Shown here: piece after piece, positions 8,676-17,615 of the stretch
How the letters are laid out: each line of letters opens with the position of its first letter
Numbering within the stretch: the stretch's first letter is position 1
DNA from: Hyphomicrobiales bacterium
GTDB lineage: Bacteria > Pseudomonadota > Alphaproteobacteria > Rhizobiales > Rhizobiaceae
Direction: 5' to 3'
DNA: 64,000 nucleotides
Assembly (NCBI GenBank): GCA_900466605.1
Contig: UBMU01000008.1
Location: 124,001-188,000 of the forward strand
The notes under the pieces: model-generated
What the model was told of the DNA's origin: nothing
Databases searched by the model: none
Seen by the model: only the letters and a program-made list of their open reading frames with translations
Program-made: the position numbers and the translations under genes

Positions 8676-9589
8676 GCGGGTCGCTTTCTGCCCAGCGAGA
8701 ACAATCGCCCATCGATAGCCGCAAGGCCGATCGCAATCATCGCCATGCCAATCAGGTGCTTTGCCTGCAGCTGCTCGCCGAGAATAGCTGCACCAAGCAG
8801 GATGGCGCTGACCGGGATCAGGAAGGTCACCAGCATCAGGTTCGTTGCCCCCGCAGTCGCGAGAATGCGGAAGAACAGCACATAGGCGATCGCTGTTGAC
8901 AGCAGGGCCAGGCCCAGCAACGCCATCCATGTTTCGAGCGACGGCGCGGCCAGCGTCCATGGTTGGTCGACGATGAGCGCTATCGGCAGCATCAAGACGG
9001 TCGAGGCGGTGACCTGTCCCGCGGCCGGAATGAGCGGCGCCATGCCCATCTGGCGGAAGCGTCGACCAAAGATCCCGGCAAAGGAATAGGAGAGCGCAGC
9101 ACCAAGCACGGCAAGCTGCGCCAACACATTCGACCCGAGATCGCGCAGCACGTCGAAACCGATCATGTAAGCGACACCTGCAAAACCGACGAGGACGCCG
9201 ATCAGGCGATTGCCGGTCATCTTCTCGTCTGCGGTCAGGAAATGAGCGACGACGACGCCAAAGAGCGGCGTCGTCGCATTCAAGATCGAAGCGAGGCCAC
9301 TGGCAATATGCGTCTGGCCCCAGACGATGAGGCAGAACGGGATCATATTGTTGAGGATGCCCATGCCGAAGAAGGCCACCCAGGACCTGCCGTCGCGCGG
9401 CATGGCATGGCCGGTCGCACGTACAATGAGGTTCAGCGCCAGCGCGGCGATCAGCACCCGGCCCGTGACGATGGTAAAGGGCGGCAGGCTTTTCACGAGA
9501 ATGCCGTTGAAGAGGAAGGATCCGCCCCACAGCAGGGAGAGCACAAGCAACATTCCCCATTCGGCAAAGCCCATCTGTTTCTGCTGCAT
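8672..9589 (-). CDS. EamA/DMT-family transporter
   Basis: This 305-residue inner-membrane protein has ten predicted hydrophobic segments in two EamA repeats. The first repeat includes LLWGGSFLFNGILVKSLPPF and NNMIPFCLIVWGQTHIASGLASILNATTPLF; the second includes LALLSTAIAYVLFFRILATAGATNLMLVTFLIPV. Family members export amino acids or other metabolites; the substrate here is unknown. ATG 9589 is preceded by AAGGAG. The divergent LysR gene at 9806, 216 bp away, is a plausible regulator, as divergent LysR/DMT pairs are common, but this is inference. Confidence 0.88.
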   Translation of the reverse strand: MQQKQMGFAEWGMLLVLSLLWGGSFLFNGILVKSLPPFTIVTGRVLIAALALNLIVRATGHAMPRDGRSWVAFFGMGILNNMIPFCLIVWGQTHIASGLASILNATTPLFGVVVAHFLTADEKMTGNRLIGVLVGFAGVAYMIGFDVLRDLGSNVLAQLAVLGAALSYSFAGIFGRRFRQMGMAPLIPAAGQVTASTVLMLPIALIVDQPWTLAAPSLETWMALLGLALLSTAIAYVLFFRILATAGATNLMLVTFLIPVSAILLGAAILGEQLQAKHLIGMAMIAIGLAAIDGRLFSLGRKRPA

Positions 9590-9805
9590 CACGCTCTCCT
9601 TCGTCAGCCTGTGACTGGCCTACGCGCCATCACAGCCTTCCGCCACCCGATTGTTGCGCCATGCAAATGCGACTATTCACGATTTAATCTCGCTCATCGT
9701 TGACCGTGAATCAGCTTTTGCGGCTGCTTTCATGCTGATATTATTGCCATGCTGGTCCACAGACAAACGAGTCTTTCTCGATCTATGATATAGCTGAGCT
9801 AAACC

Positions 9806-10690
9806 ATGACCGATTATCTTCCTTCGCTTTCGGCACTTCGAGCCTTCGAAGCCGCCGCCCGGCACCTCAGCATGACACTGGCGGCGAGAGAGCTCAACGT
9901 GACGCCGGGAGCCGTAAGCCTGCAGATCCGCGATCTGGAGACATCACTAGGCGTCAAGCTGTTCGAGCGAAAGACCCGCGCGCTGGCCCTGACCGTGGAG
10001 GGCGCAGACTATTTTTCAACGCTCAGGGCAGCTTTTCGCCTGGTCCGGGAAGCGACGGCGGCAATCACGACGCGGGGACGCGGCGCCGTCCTCAATGTCA
10101 CCTGCACGGCGGGCTTTGCGACCTATTGGCTGGTGCCGCGGCTCGGCCGCTTCGAGGCGATGCATCCCGAAATCGACGTCCGCATCAGCGCATCTCACCG
10201 CGTGCTCGATTTTCAGCGCGACGGGATCGACCTTGCAATCCGCCATGGGCTCGGGGGCTATGACGGCCTGATCAGCGAGCGCCTCGTCGACGATGAGCTT
10301 GTGCCGGTTTGCACGCCGGGGCTTGCGGTCCAGCTAGGCGACAATCCTTCGCCCGACGCTCTCGCCGGTTTCCAGCTGATCCATGATGTCTATCGCCATG
10401 ACTGGCAGCTCTGGCTAGAAGCGGCCGGCGCAAGGGGAGCCGACCCATCACGCGGGCCAATCTTCATGCATGGCAACGGAGCTTATGACGCGATGAAGGC
10501 CGGGCTGGGATTTGCCTTGATGCGCCGCTCGTTTCTGGAGCGAGACCTGCAGGAAGGTAGCGTTGCCACACCGTTCCCGCTCGGCATCGCCAGCAGGCTC
10601 GCCTTTCACCTCGTTTATCCCGGGCTGGCCCTGGAGCGTCCGGCCGCGGCCGCCTTCCGCCGCTGGTTGCTGTCGGAAGCGCAGGCCTGA
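9806..10690 (+). CDS. LysR-family regulator, GcvA-like subgroup
   Basis: This 294-residue regulator begins MTDYLPSLSALRAFEAAARHLSMTLAARELNVTPGAVSLQIRDLE, the winged helix-turn-helix of the GcvA/AmpR subgroup (the TPGAVS recognition helix). A PBP2-type effector domain follows (about residues 90-294) with LAIRHGLGGYDGLISERLVDDELVPVCTP. The effector is unknown. It could control the divergent DMT transporter (9589) or the siderophore operon 137 bp downstream. No strong ribosome site was seen at the start, so an alternative start is possible, but this one begins at the conserved family N-terminus. Confidence 0.9.
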   Translation: MTDYLPSLSALRAFEAAARHLSMTLAARELNVTPGAVSLQIRDLETSLGVKLFERKTRALALTVEGADYFSTLRAAFRLVREATAAITTRGRGAVLNVTCTAGFATYWLVPRLGRFEAMHPEIDVRISASHRVLDFQRDGIDLAIRHGLGGYDGLISERLVDDELVPVCTPGLAVQLGDNPSPDALAGFQLIHDVYRHDWQLWLEAAGARGADPSRGPIFMHGNGAYDAMKAGLGFALMRRSFLERDLQEGSVATPFPLGIASRLAFHLVYPGLALERPAAAAFRRWLLSEAQA

Positions 10691-10716
10691 ACCCGGCTGT
10701 GGCGGATTTGTCATGC

Positions 10717-10742
10717 TGATTAAAAGTAGAGTAATTTAATCA
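10717..10742. promoter_or_regulatory. inverted repeat upstream of siderophore receptor operon
   Basis: TGATTAAA and TTTAATCA form a perfect 8-base inverted repeat separated by 10 bases, 85 bp upstream of the receptor start and 27 bp after the LysR stop. Its A+T-rich arms and absence of a T-run argue against a terminator, so an operator is more likely. The spacing does not match the TGA-N9-TCA iron-responsive RirA box. Which protein binds is unknown. Confidence 0.4.
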
Positions 10743-10826
10743 TAAAAATGGGTTTTCTTCCGGGTTTTTCTTGACTACTACACTCCACATAAAATTCGCA
10801 CTGTGCATGCCCGGGGTGATAAGCCA

Positions 10827-13001
10827 ATGAATAGTCTTCGATTTCCCTCTCGAATCCTTTCCACGTCGGCGTTGACGAGCGTGGCTCTTATCCATCTTAT
10901 CACGCCCGCCTTGGCGCAAGATGCAACAGGGCAGGACGGCGCGACAGTTCTTGAAGACATCATCGTCAATGGCGGAAGTGGCGGCGTGATCCAGGCCGAC
11001 GGCTATGTCGGCAAGAGCAGCGCGACAGGCACGAAGACCGACACGCCGTTCATCGAAGTGCCTCAGTCGATTTCGTCGGTCACCGAACAGCAGCTGAAGG
11101 ATCGCAACCCGCAATCGCTGCTCGATGCGGTCGCCTACACGCCGGGCACTCGTGTCGGCGCCTACGGCTTCGATCCGCGTTTCGATTCCTTCTCGGTGCG
11201 AGGCTTCGACGTAACCTATAACGGGATCTTCCGCGACAACCTTCGCCAGCCGGGCGCAGGCTCGTCACTCTTCAAGACCGAGCCATATGGCCTGGAAGGC
11301 GTCTCGATCCTGCGTGGCCCTTCCTCGGCACTGTATGGAGCATCGGGTGCCGGCGGTCTCTACAACCTCATCACCAAGCGGCCGACGGAAGAGCCTTTTC
11401 ACGAGGTTCAGCTGCAGTATGGTACGGAACAGCGCTATCAAACCCAGTTCGATTTCTCGGGTCCCGTCAATGACCAGGATCCCTTCTACTATCGTCTGAC
11501 GGGCCTCTACCGTGACGCCAATACAGAGCAGATCAGTGTTCCCGACGACCGCGTCTATATTGCGCCAGCTTTCATGTGGAAGCCGGATGAAGACACGAAA
11601 CTCACCATTCTCGGCGAGTATTCCCGAACCAAGACCGGCGGCACGGCGGCCTACTACAATGATCCAACCGGTAACGTTACAGATTACTTCGCAGGCAATC
11701 CGGCCTACAACGACTCTGTCCAAAACCAGGCGCGTATCGGCTACGAATTCGAGCATCGGCTAAGCGACGTCTTCGTCTTCCGCCAGAACGCCCGCATTTC
11801 GACGCTCAACACCGACGCCGACTGGGCCTTCGCCTACGCACCAAATGCGGTCGATCCAAGCCTGCTCGATCGCAGTGCCGGAACCTTCGACGAACGACTG
11901 ACAGCCTTCGTCATCGACAATCAGTTGGAAGCCCAGTTCGAAACGGGCGCGGTCGACCATACGCTGCTTGCGGGCCTCGACCTGACCAAGCTACGCTGGC
12001 GCTCGCTCGACGGCCGTGGTGCGTCGCCACCGCTCGACACCAACAATCCGACAGCGGGAGCGTTTGTCGCTCCGATCGACTTCGACACTCGCTCGGTCCA
12101 GGACCAATGGCAGGTTGGCACCTACCTGCAGGACCAGATCCGCTATGACGCGTGGATATTGACCGTCGGCGGTCGCTACGACTGGGTCTCCACCGACACC
12201 GACAATACGGACCTCAGCACGAATGCCCTGACCACTATTTCGCAAAAGGACAGGGCATTCTCCGGACGTATCGGCCTGGGCTACGAGACTGACTTCGGCG
12301 TTGTGCCTTATGCCAGCTACTCCACCGCCTTCGCGCCCAATGCCGGCATCAACCAAGAGACCGACCAACCCTTCAAGCCAACGGAAAGCGAGCAGGAAGA
12401 GATTGGCGTCAAGTACCTGTTGCCAAACAGCAATACGCTCATCACGGCGGCGCTGTTCAACATCGATCAGAAGAACAGCCTTTACTACGAGGTCGTGAAC
12501 CTGCCGACCGGACCGGCCAATATTCAGGTTCAGCGCGGCAAGATCCGCTCCCGCGGCCTAGAGCTCGAAGCGAACACGAGCCTCGACAACGGCCTGTCGC
12601 TGGTCGCGTCTTATACCTACACCGATACCGAGATCCTTGAAGGCACGACGGGGACGGTGGGCAATTCCGTCTCGTCGGTTCCGAGGCACATGGCTGCGCT
12701 CTGGGCGAATTACAGGTTCCAAGAGAGCAGCCCGATCTACGGCCTCGGCATCGGTTTTGGCACCCGCTATCTCGGCAAAAGCTACACCAGCGACGCCAAT
12801 ACGGCCCAGAATGGCTCCCGCGTCCTCTTCGACGCCGCCGTCAGCTATGATTTCGCCGCGCTCGACAAGAAATACGACGGCCTGAGCCTTCAGGTGAACG
12901 CCACCAACCTCTTCGACCGCCGCGAGCCAATATGCTCGGCCGGCTTCTGCTACCGCGACCAGGGACGCACTGTGATCGGCAGCCTGCGCTACACATGGTG
13001 A
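10827..13001 (+). CDS. TonB-dependent siderophore receptor (FhuA/ferrichrome-type)
   Basis: This 724-residue outer-membrane receptor starts with a signal peptide (MNSLRFPSRILSTSALTSVALIHLITPALAQ, cleavage after AQ) and a TonB-box-like TVLEDIIV. The plug domain (about residues 55-180) contains VPQSISSVTEQQL, RGFDVTYNG and the GPSSALYGASGAGGLYNLITKRP motif. A 22-strand barrel follows, ending in the RYTW aromatic C-terminus needed for Bam insertion. Barrel similarity is to the ferrichrome/hydroxamate group (IGLGYETDFGVVPYASYSTAFAP). It is the first gene of a receptor-fhuF-fhuD operon (4 bp gap to fhuF). The exact siderophore cannot be assigned. The in-frame ATG at 10803 would add eight non-signal residues, so 10827 was preferred. 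Confidence 0.93.
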   Translation: MNSLRFPSRILSTSALTSVALIHLITPALAQDATGQDGATVLEDIIVNGGSGGVIQADGYVGKSSATGTKTDTPFIEVPQSISSVTEQQLKDRNPQSLLDAVAYTPGTRVGAYGFDPRFDSFSVRGFDVTYNGIFRDNLRQPGAGSSLFKTEPYGLEGVSILRGPSSALYGASGAGGLYNLITKRPTEEPFHEVQLQYGTEQRYQTQFDFSGPVNDQDPFYYRLTGLYRDANTEQISVPDDRVYIAPAFMWKPDEDTKLTILGEYSRTKTGGTAAYYNDPTGNVTDYFAGNPAYNDSVQNQARIGYEFEHRLSDVFVFRQNARISTLNTDADWAFAYAPNAVDPSLLDRSAGTFDERLTAFVIDNQLEAQFETGAVDHTLLAGLDLTKLRWRSLDGRGASPPLDTNNPTAGAFVAPIDFDTRSVQDQWQVGTYLQDQIRYDAWILTVGGRYDWVSTDTDNTDLSTNALTTISQKDRAFSGRIGLGYETDFGVVPYASYSTAFAPNAGINQETDQPFKPTESEQEEIGVKYLLPNSNTLITAALFNIDQKNSLYYEVVNLPTGPANIQVQRGKIRSRGLELEANTSLDNGLSLVASYTYTDTEILEGTTGTVGNSVSSVPRHMAALWANYRFQESSPIYGLGIGFGTRYLGKSYTSDANTAQNGSRVLFDAAVSYDFAALDKKYDGLSLQVNATNLFDRREPICSAGFCYRDQGRTVIGSLRYTW

Positions 13002-13005
13002 GCTG

Positions 13006-13755
13006 ATGGCGAGCGCGCAGCACCATATCGCTGATCCCGGTGGCCACGCCGCGGTTCTCTCGCCGGCCTTTGCCGGCGAGCATGCATGGTGCAGCGAGAA
13101 GATGACTCTTTCCACCGACCTGTCTGACGGAGTGCCGCTGCCGCGCTTTTTCGGCGACGGCGGGTTCAGGCAGGCGATCGATCGCTACGCCGAGACCTGT
13201 GGCAACAGCGACAGGCGCGCCGTCGTGTCGATGTGGTCCCTCTATTATTTCTCCACTCTCTCCATTCCCTATGTGCTTGCCCGCCGCCTTGCCGCGCAAG
13301 AGCTTCCCGTGGCCTTCGACGGGATGACAATCGCCTTGCAGGAGAATGGCTTGCCGCGTGCATTCGGCGTGCCGCACCGTGGCCGGAATGCAGAGGATCG
13401 CCAAGACGACGCCTTCGACGCCATTGGCCCGCTCTTGGAAGAGCATCTTCCGGAAGCCGTCAGGAAGCTCACCGCCTCCGGCATTTCAGCCAAGCTGTGC
13501 TGGAACAATGCCGCTGTGTATCTCGACTATGTGCTGCGGTTGACACGACCACCGGACGGCCCGGACCTGACTGTCTTCGTGCGCGGCTGCCTGCCTGATG
13601 GTGGCGCCAACCCCCTTTGCGGCAGCATGCGATATGTCGAGGAGGACGGAGAGCGTGTCGCGAGGCGAAAAATATGCTGCCTGCGCTACATGCTGCCCGG
13701 CGTCCCGAGCTGCGGCAAGCTTTGCGCTCTTCCCAGCCAGAGGAACGTACAATGA
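13006..13755 (+). CDS. fhuF: siderophore-iron reductase FhuF
   Basis: This 249-residue cytoplasmic protein reduces ferric siderophores to release iron. The C-terminus carries the FhuF [2Fe-2S] pattern CC-x10-C-x2-C (RKICCLRYMLPGVPSCGKLCALP), which is the main evidence. The central region has the FhuF-type SMWSLYYFSTLSIPYVLARRL. The start at 13006 is uncertain: the first 30 residues are not conserved, and the in-frame ATG at 13102 is an alternative. It lies 4 bp after the receptor and overlaps the binding-protein start (ATGA), so the three are cotranscribed. Confidence 0.88.
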   Translation: MASAQHHIADPGGHAAVLSPAFAGEHAWCSEKMTLSTDLSDGVPLPRFFGDGGFRQAIDRYAETCGNSDRRAVVSMWSLYYFSTLSIPYVLARRLAAQELPVAFDGMTIALQENGLPRAFGVPHRGRNAEDRQDDAFDAIGPLLEEHLPEAVRKLTASGISAKLCWNNAAVYLDYVLRLTRPPDGPDLTVFVRGCLPDGGANPLCGSMRYVEEDGERVARRKICCLRYMLPGVPSCGKLCALPSQRNVQ

Positions 13756-14879
13756 CCCCCTCCAAGATCACGCGACGCGGCTTTCTCGCCGCGGCCTCCG
13801 CCACGCTCTGCGCGCCGTCTCTGTTGAAGGCAGAGACGCGCTGGCCACTGACGGTGACCGATGCCGTCGGGCGAACGGTGACGATATCAAAGAAGCCTGA
13901 GGCGATTATTCTCGGAACGGGGTTCAATCTCTTCGCACTGTCGCTGATCCATCCAGATCCGGTCAGCCTGCTGGCGGGCTGGGCGACCGACATGAAGACG
14001 GATAACCCGTTCATCTACGATGCATTTCGCAAGAAATTTCCGTCGATCGACAAGGTACCGCTCGTCAGCAATGGGCAGGCAGACGGCATGTCCTTCGAGG
14101 CAGCACTATCCCTGGAGGCCGACCTTGCCGTGATGGGTAGGTGGCAGGCAGACGGCGAGCAGGGCAAACGTGCCATCGACTATCTGGACTCGATCGGTGT
14201 GCCGGTTATCGTCGTCGATTTCAATCTCGATCCGCTGAGGAGCACCCCGCGGGACATTCGCCTGCTCGGTCGCATTCTGGAATGCGACCGGCAAGCGGAA
14301 GACTATGCTCAGTTCTTCGAGAAGCGGGTGGAGCGCATCAGAGCGAGGGCGACCGGAAAGGGCGAAGACCGGCCGCTCGTGCTCATGGATGCCTTTCCAA
14401 GCGTAACACGCGGCAGCTGGGCAATCGGTCGGACGGGCCTCGGCGAGTTGATCACGCTTGCCGGCGGACGCAACATCGCAGACAAGAACCTGCCGCCACA
14501 GGGAGGACCGGTGACGGCAGAATATATTATTGCGGCCGAGCCGGACGTCTATATCGCCACCGGCTCTCCGGGGGGCATCTACACCGTCTTCTCGATCGGC
14601 CCCGGCGTTGACCCTTCGGAAGCCCGGCAGTCGCTCCAGGAAACCGTCAAGGCACCAACCCTTGCCCCGCTAAAGGCGGTGCGCGAAGGGAAGGTGCACG
14701 GCATGTGGAATTTCTTCAACGCCGTACCTATGAACGTGCTGGCCGCGGAGGCCGTAGCATCCTGGGTAAGGCCCGACCTCTTCGTCGACGTCGATCCGGC
14801 GGGCAGCCTTGCCGAGATCAACGAGCGCTTCGCCGCTGTCCCCTTCGAGGGGGCATATTGGACCAGCCTGGCAAGTTAG
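13752..14879 (+). CDS. FhuD-like periplasmic iron-siderophore binding protein, Tat-exported
   Basis: This 375-residue cluster A-III (Fe/B12-type) ABC substrate-binding protein begins with a twin-arginine signal (ITRRGFLAAASATLCAPSLLKA). The mature protein starts with WPLTVTDAVGRTVTISKKPEAIILG, the standard opening of the family. Later landmarks are RGSWAIGRTGLGELITLAGGRNIAD, PVTAEYIIAAEPDVYIATGSPGG and WNFFNAVPMNVLAAEAVASWV. It captures ferric siderophore in the periplasm for an ABC permease. No permease or ATPase gene follows, so it must use one encoded elsewhere. Its start overlaps the fhuF stop, and its end overlaps the convergent dehydrogenase gene by 4 bp. Confidence 0.88.
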   Translation: MTPSKITRRGFLAAASATLCAPSLLKAETRWPLTVTDAVGRTVTISKKPEAIILGTGFNLFALSLIHPDPVSLLAGWATDMKTDNPFIYDAFRKKFPSIDKVPLVSNGQADGMSFEAALSLEADLAVMGRWQADGEQGKRAIDYLDSIGVPVIVVDFNLDPLRSTPRDIRLLGRILECDRQAEDYAQFFEKRVERIRARATGKGEDRPLVLMDAFPSVTRGSWAIGRTGLGELITLAGGRNIADKNLPPQGGPVTAEYIIAAEPDVYIATGSPGGIYTVFSIGPGVDPSEARQSLQETVKAPTLAPLKAVREGKVHGMWNFFNAVPMNVLAAEAVASWVRPDLFVDVDPAGSLAEINERFAAVPFEGAYWTSLAS

Positions 14880-15955
14880 CGGCCAGCCGCACCAGTCTTG
14901 AAAAGGCTGCCGGTCGGGGTATTCAGAAACATCTCCAGCGGAATGTATTCCTGATGCAGGAAGCCGGTGGACGGCAGCAGGTCGTCGCGCACCATCTCGA
15001 TCACTGCAACCACTGAGGCCGACGTCGTCCAGGCGATCGCTGTGCGGCGAGCGCCTGATATCTCGATCGGATAGTAGGCGCGGACAAATTCCTTGCGGCG
15101 CAGCTTGCCGTTTTCCAGGCCTTCCGCTGCCACATGGACATAAACGACATCGTCCTCGACCGGTGGCTTGGCGTTGGTGAGAATTTCGCCGGCAAGGCTG
15201 CGCCGTTCGCGCATCAGCAGCTCATGGAAGAAGAAGTTCATCAGATCCATATGTCCGGGATAGCGCATCGTCTTGTAGTCGAGGTTCTCGACCTTGCCGA
15301 GCAGCGTATCACACATGGTTCCGAGGCCGCCCGACGTCGTGAAGGCCTCGAGCTTCACGCCTTCGACATAAATCGTCTCATGCCACTCCATCGGCGAGAC
15401 GAGCTTGCGAACGCCGCCCTCGATGACTTCACAGTCGTTCAGATACTCGTTGACCACACCTTCCGGCGACCAGTTGAAGGCGTAACCGAGGAGACCGGTC
15501 GGGTGCTGCGGCAGCGCACCTACACGCATTCGGATGGAGCGGCATTTGTCGAAGCCGTCCGCGAGGCTTGATCCGACAATGCCGACGAAGCCGGGAGCCA
15601 GGCCACATTGCGGCGCCATCAGCCCGCGTGCTGTCTTGGATAGTTCGATGATGAAATTTGTGGTCGGCACGTCCTCCGTCAGGTCGAAATAATGAATGCC
15701 AGCAAGATGGGCAGCGCGCGCCAGTCCGATATTCAGATGATAAGGCAGGCAGGACAGCACGGCCTCGACGCTCGAGAGCAGTTCGCCGATGACAGCGGGA
15801 TTGGAAATGTCCCCACTCCTGCATTCGAAGGGCAGACCTTCCGTCGGCGCTTGTATATCGACACCGAGAACGTCAAAGCCACCCTCATGCAAGAGCGTTG
15901 CGGCCAATCGCCCAACCTTGCCCAGCCCGAGAACAGCGATCCTGTCGAAACTCAT
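14876..15955 (-). CDS. saccharopine dehydrogenase-family oxidoreductase
   Basis: This 359-residue protein has an N-terminal NAD(P)-binding Rossmann fold (IAVLGLGKVGRLAATLLHEGGFDVLGVD) and the saccharopine dehydrogenase C-terminal domain, with ALPQHPTGLLGYAFNWSPEGVVNEYLNDCEVIEGG and TSGGLGTMCDTLLGKVENLDYKTMRYPGH. The family includes saccharopine, lysine 6- and carboxynorspermidine dehydrogenases. The NWSPEGVVNEY block and the YKTMRYPGH stretch are shared by lysine 6-dehydrogenase-type members, but the substrate is not established. GGGAGG precedes ATG 15955. It is monocistronic, convergent with the siderophore operon and upstream of dnaA's terminator. Confidence 0.85.
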   Translation of the reverse strand: MSFDRIAVLGLGKVGRLAATLLHEGGFDVLGVDIQAPTEGLPFECRSGDISNPAVIGELLSSVEAVLSCLPYHLNIGLARAAHLAGIHYFDLTEDVPTTNFIIELSKTARGLMAPQCGLAPGFVGIVGSSLADGFDKCRSIRMRVGALPQHPTGLLGYAFNWSPEGVVNEYLNDCEVIEGGVRKLVSPMEWHETIYVEGVKLEAFTTSGGLGTMCDTLLGKVENLDYKTMRYPGHMDLMNFFFHELLMRERRSLAGEILTNAKPPVEDDVVYVHVAAEGLENGKLRRKEFVRAYYPIEISGARRTAIAWTTSASVVAVIEMVRDDLLPSTGFLHQEYIPLEMFLNTPTGSLFKTGAAGR

Positions 15956-16007
15956 TCAGCTCCCTCCCCTGATGCTCCGCCACCCGAGCGTACAGAAGAT
16001 TGCGCGC

Positions 16008-16038
16008 AAAAGAAAACGGCCGGGTGATGCCCGGCCGT
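16008..16038 (-). terminator. intrinsic terminator downstream of dnaA
   Basis: On the minus strand ACGGCCGGG and CCCGGCCGT form a perfect 9-pair stem around a 5-base loop and are followed by TTTTCTTTT. The hairpin starts 27 bases after the dnaA stop, so it should end the dnaA transcript. Confidence 0.85.
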
Positions 16039-16064
16039 CAAACTTGTGCAGAAGGGTCGCCCGA

Positions 16065-17615
16065 CTATTCGTTGATCAAACGCTTCAGCAACTCGATCTC
16101 ATGCGAGAGCTTCGTGTCACCGGAAATCAGTTCCTCGATCTTGCGCACGGCATGCAGCACGGTCGTGTGATCGCGACCACCAAAGCGGCGGCCGATTTCC
16201 GGGAAGGACCGCGGCGTCAGCGTCTTCGACAGATACATGGCGATCTGGCGCGGCTTGACGATCACGCGGGTGCGGCGGTTCGAGACCAGCTCCTGGCGCG
16301 ATACGTTATAGTGCCGTGCGACGATCCGCTGAATGTCCTCGATGCGGACGCGGCGCGGTTCACCCGAGCCAACGAGATGTGCAAGAAGCTCATCCACGCG
16401 CTCGACCGTCAGGTTCGGCTCGAAGGAGCGACGGAAGAGTAGCTGGTTGAAAGCACCTTCCAGCTCGCGGCCACTCGCCGTGATGTTACGCGCAACATGG
16501 TTCAGCAGCTCGGCCGAGATTTCCAGAGACGGGTCCTCAACGCGTGCCGCGGTGAGACGACGCTTCAGGATCTCGAGACGCATCTCATAGTCAGGCGCAT
16601 CGAGCTCGATGGCCACACCGCCCTGCAAACGCGAGCGGACGCGTGGATCGAGTGATTCCAGCTCCCAGGGAGCGCGGTCGGCAGCGACCACGACCTGCTT
16701 GGCGCTGTCGAGCAGCATGTTCAGCAGGTGGCAGAACTCGTGCTGGATCATCTTGCCCTGCAGGAACTGCATGTCATCGATGATCAGAAGGTCGATGTTG
16801 CGCAGCGAGTCCTTCAGGGTCAAGGCATCATTGTCGCGGATCGCCGTTGCGAAACGCCACATGAAATACTCTGCCGTCAGATAGACGACACGCAGTGCGC
16901 GCGGGTTCTGAACCGCGGCATTGGCGATCGCCTGCAGAAGATGCGACTTGCCGAGGCCAACGCTGGAATGGACGAACAGCGGGTTGAAACGGACAGCACC
17001 CTGACCGGCTTCCGCGATCGTCTTGGCAGCAGCAAGTGCTACACGATTGGAGCTGCCTTCGACGAAGGTGTCGAAGGTGTAGCGGGAGTCGAGCGGCGAG
17101 CCGAAGAGCGGCTGGCCGGAGCTGGCCGGACGCGCAGCAGCTGCGGAAGATACCGCCTGCTGTGCAATCTGGCCGGCATGCTGCGCCACCGGGCGGCGCG
17201 TCTGCGCCGCGGCAACAGGCTCTGGAGAAGCCGGCTCTTCAGCTGGCTTGCCAACGCCACGCGTTGCTGTGCGCACGAGAATTTCGACTTTCAGGATTTC
17301 GGAGTCTTCTGCCTGGAACAGACCGGTGATCAGCTCGAGATACCGGTTGTTGATCCAGGACTTCAGGAATGTTGTCGGTACCGTGAGGCGCACGACGCTC
17401 TTGGAAACCGAATGCAGCTTCAGCCGCGCGAACCAGCTTGCATAGACATCCGGACCGACTTGCGCCTTCAGACGGGCGCTGACGCGTTCGAAAAGCACAC
17501 CATGCTTCATGTCTCCCTTTTCCCCTGCTGCCGCTCCGGCGCAAATAGAGCCAAACGCCTGCGGTTCACCGTCCCCACTCTCCAGGACATCCGCCGTCAT
17601 TGTATTCATCTGCAT
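16065..17615 (-). CDS. dnaA: chromosomal replication initiator protein DnaA
   Basis: This 516-residue AAA+ initiator binds DnaA boxes at oriC and melts the duplex. It has the extended alphaproteobacterial N-terminus, domain I (about residues 40-115, [26 protein letters not shown]), a long Ala/Gln/Pro-rich linker, and the ATPase domain with Walker A VGLGKSH at about 219-225 and Walker [11 protein letters not shown]. Domain IV carries the signature [18 protein letters not shown]. Of several in-frame ATGs, 17615 has GGAAGG 7 bases upstream and fits the MQMNTM opening seen in rhizobia. Unlike the textbook order, dnaA follows rpsT, with its own promoter region 0.4-0.7 kb upstream; no dnaN, gyrB or DnaA-box cluster is nearby. 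Confidence 0.97.
   Translation of the reverse strand: MQMNTMTADVLESGDGEPQAFGSICAGAAAGEKGDMKHGVLFERVSARLKAQVGPDVYASWFARLKLHSVSKSVVRLTVPTTFLKSWINNRYLELITGLFQAEDSEILKVEILVRTATRGVGKPAEEPASPEPVAAAQTRRPVAQHAGQIAQQAVSSAAAARPASSGQPLFGSPLDSRYTFDTFVEGSSNRVALAAAKTIAEAGQGAVRFNPLFVHSSVGLGKSHLLQAIANAAVQNPRALRVVYLTAEYFMWRFATAIRDNDALTLKDSLRNIDLLIIDDMQFLQGKMIQHEFCHLLNMLLDSAKQVVVAADRAPWELESLDPRVRSRLQGGVAIELDAPDYEMRLEILKRRLTAARVEDPSLEISAELLNHVARNITASGRELEGAFNQLLFRRSFEPNLTVERVDELLAHLVGSGEPRRVRIEDIQRIVARHYNVSRQELVSNRRTRVIVKPRQIAMYLSKTLTPRSFPEIGRRFGGRDHTTVLHAVRKIEELISGDTKLSHEIELLKRLINE

Noticed and set aside
10717..10742. RirA iron-responsive operator
   Set aside because: The arms are separated by 10 bases and do not fit the TGA-N9-TCA pattern.
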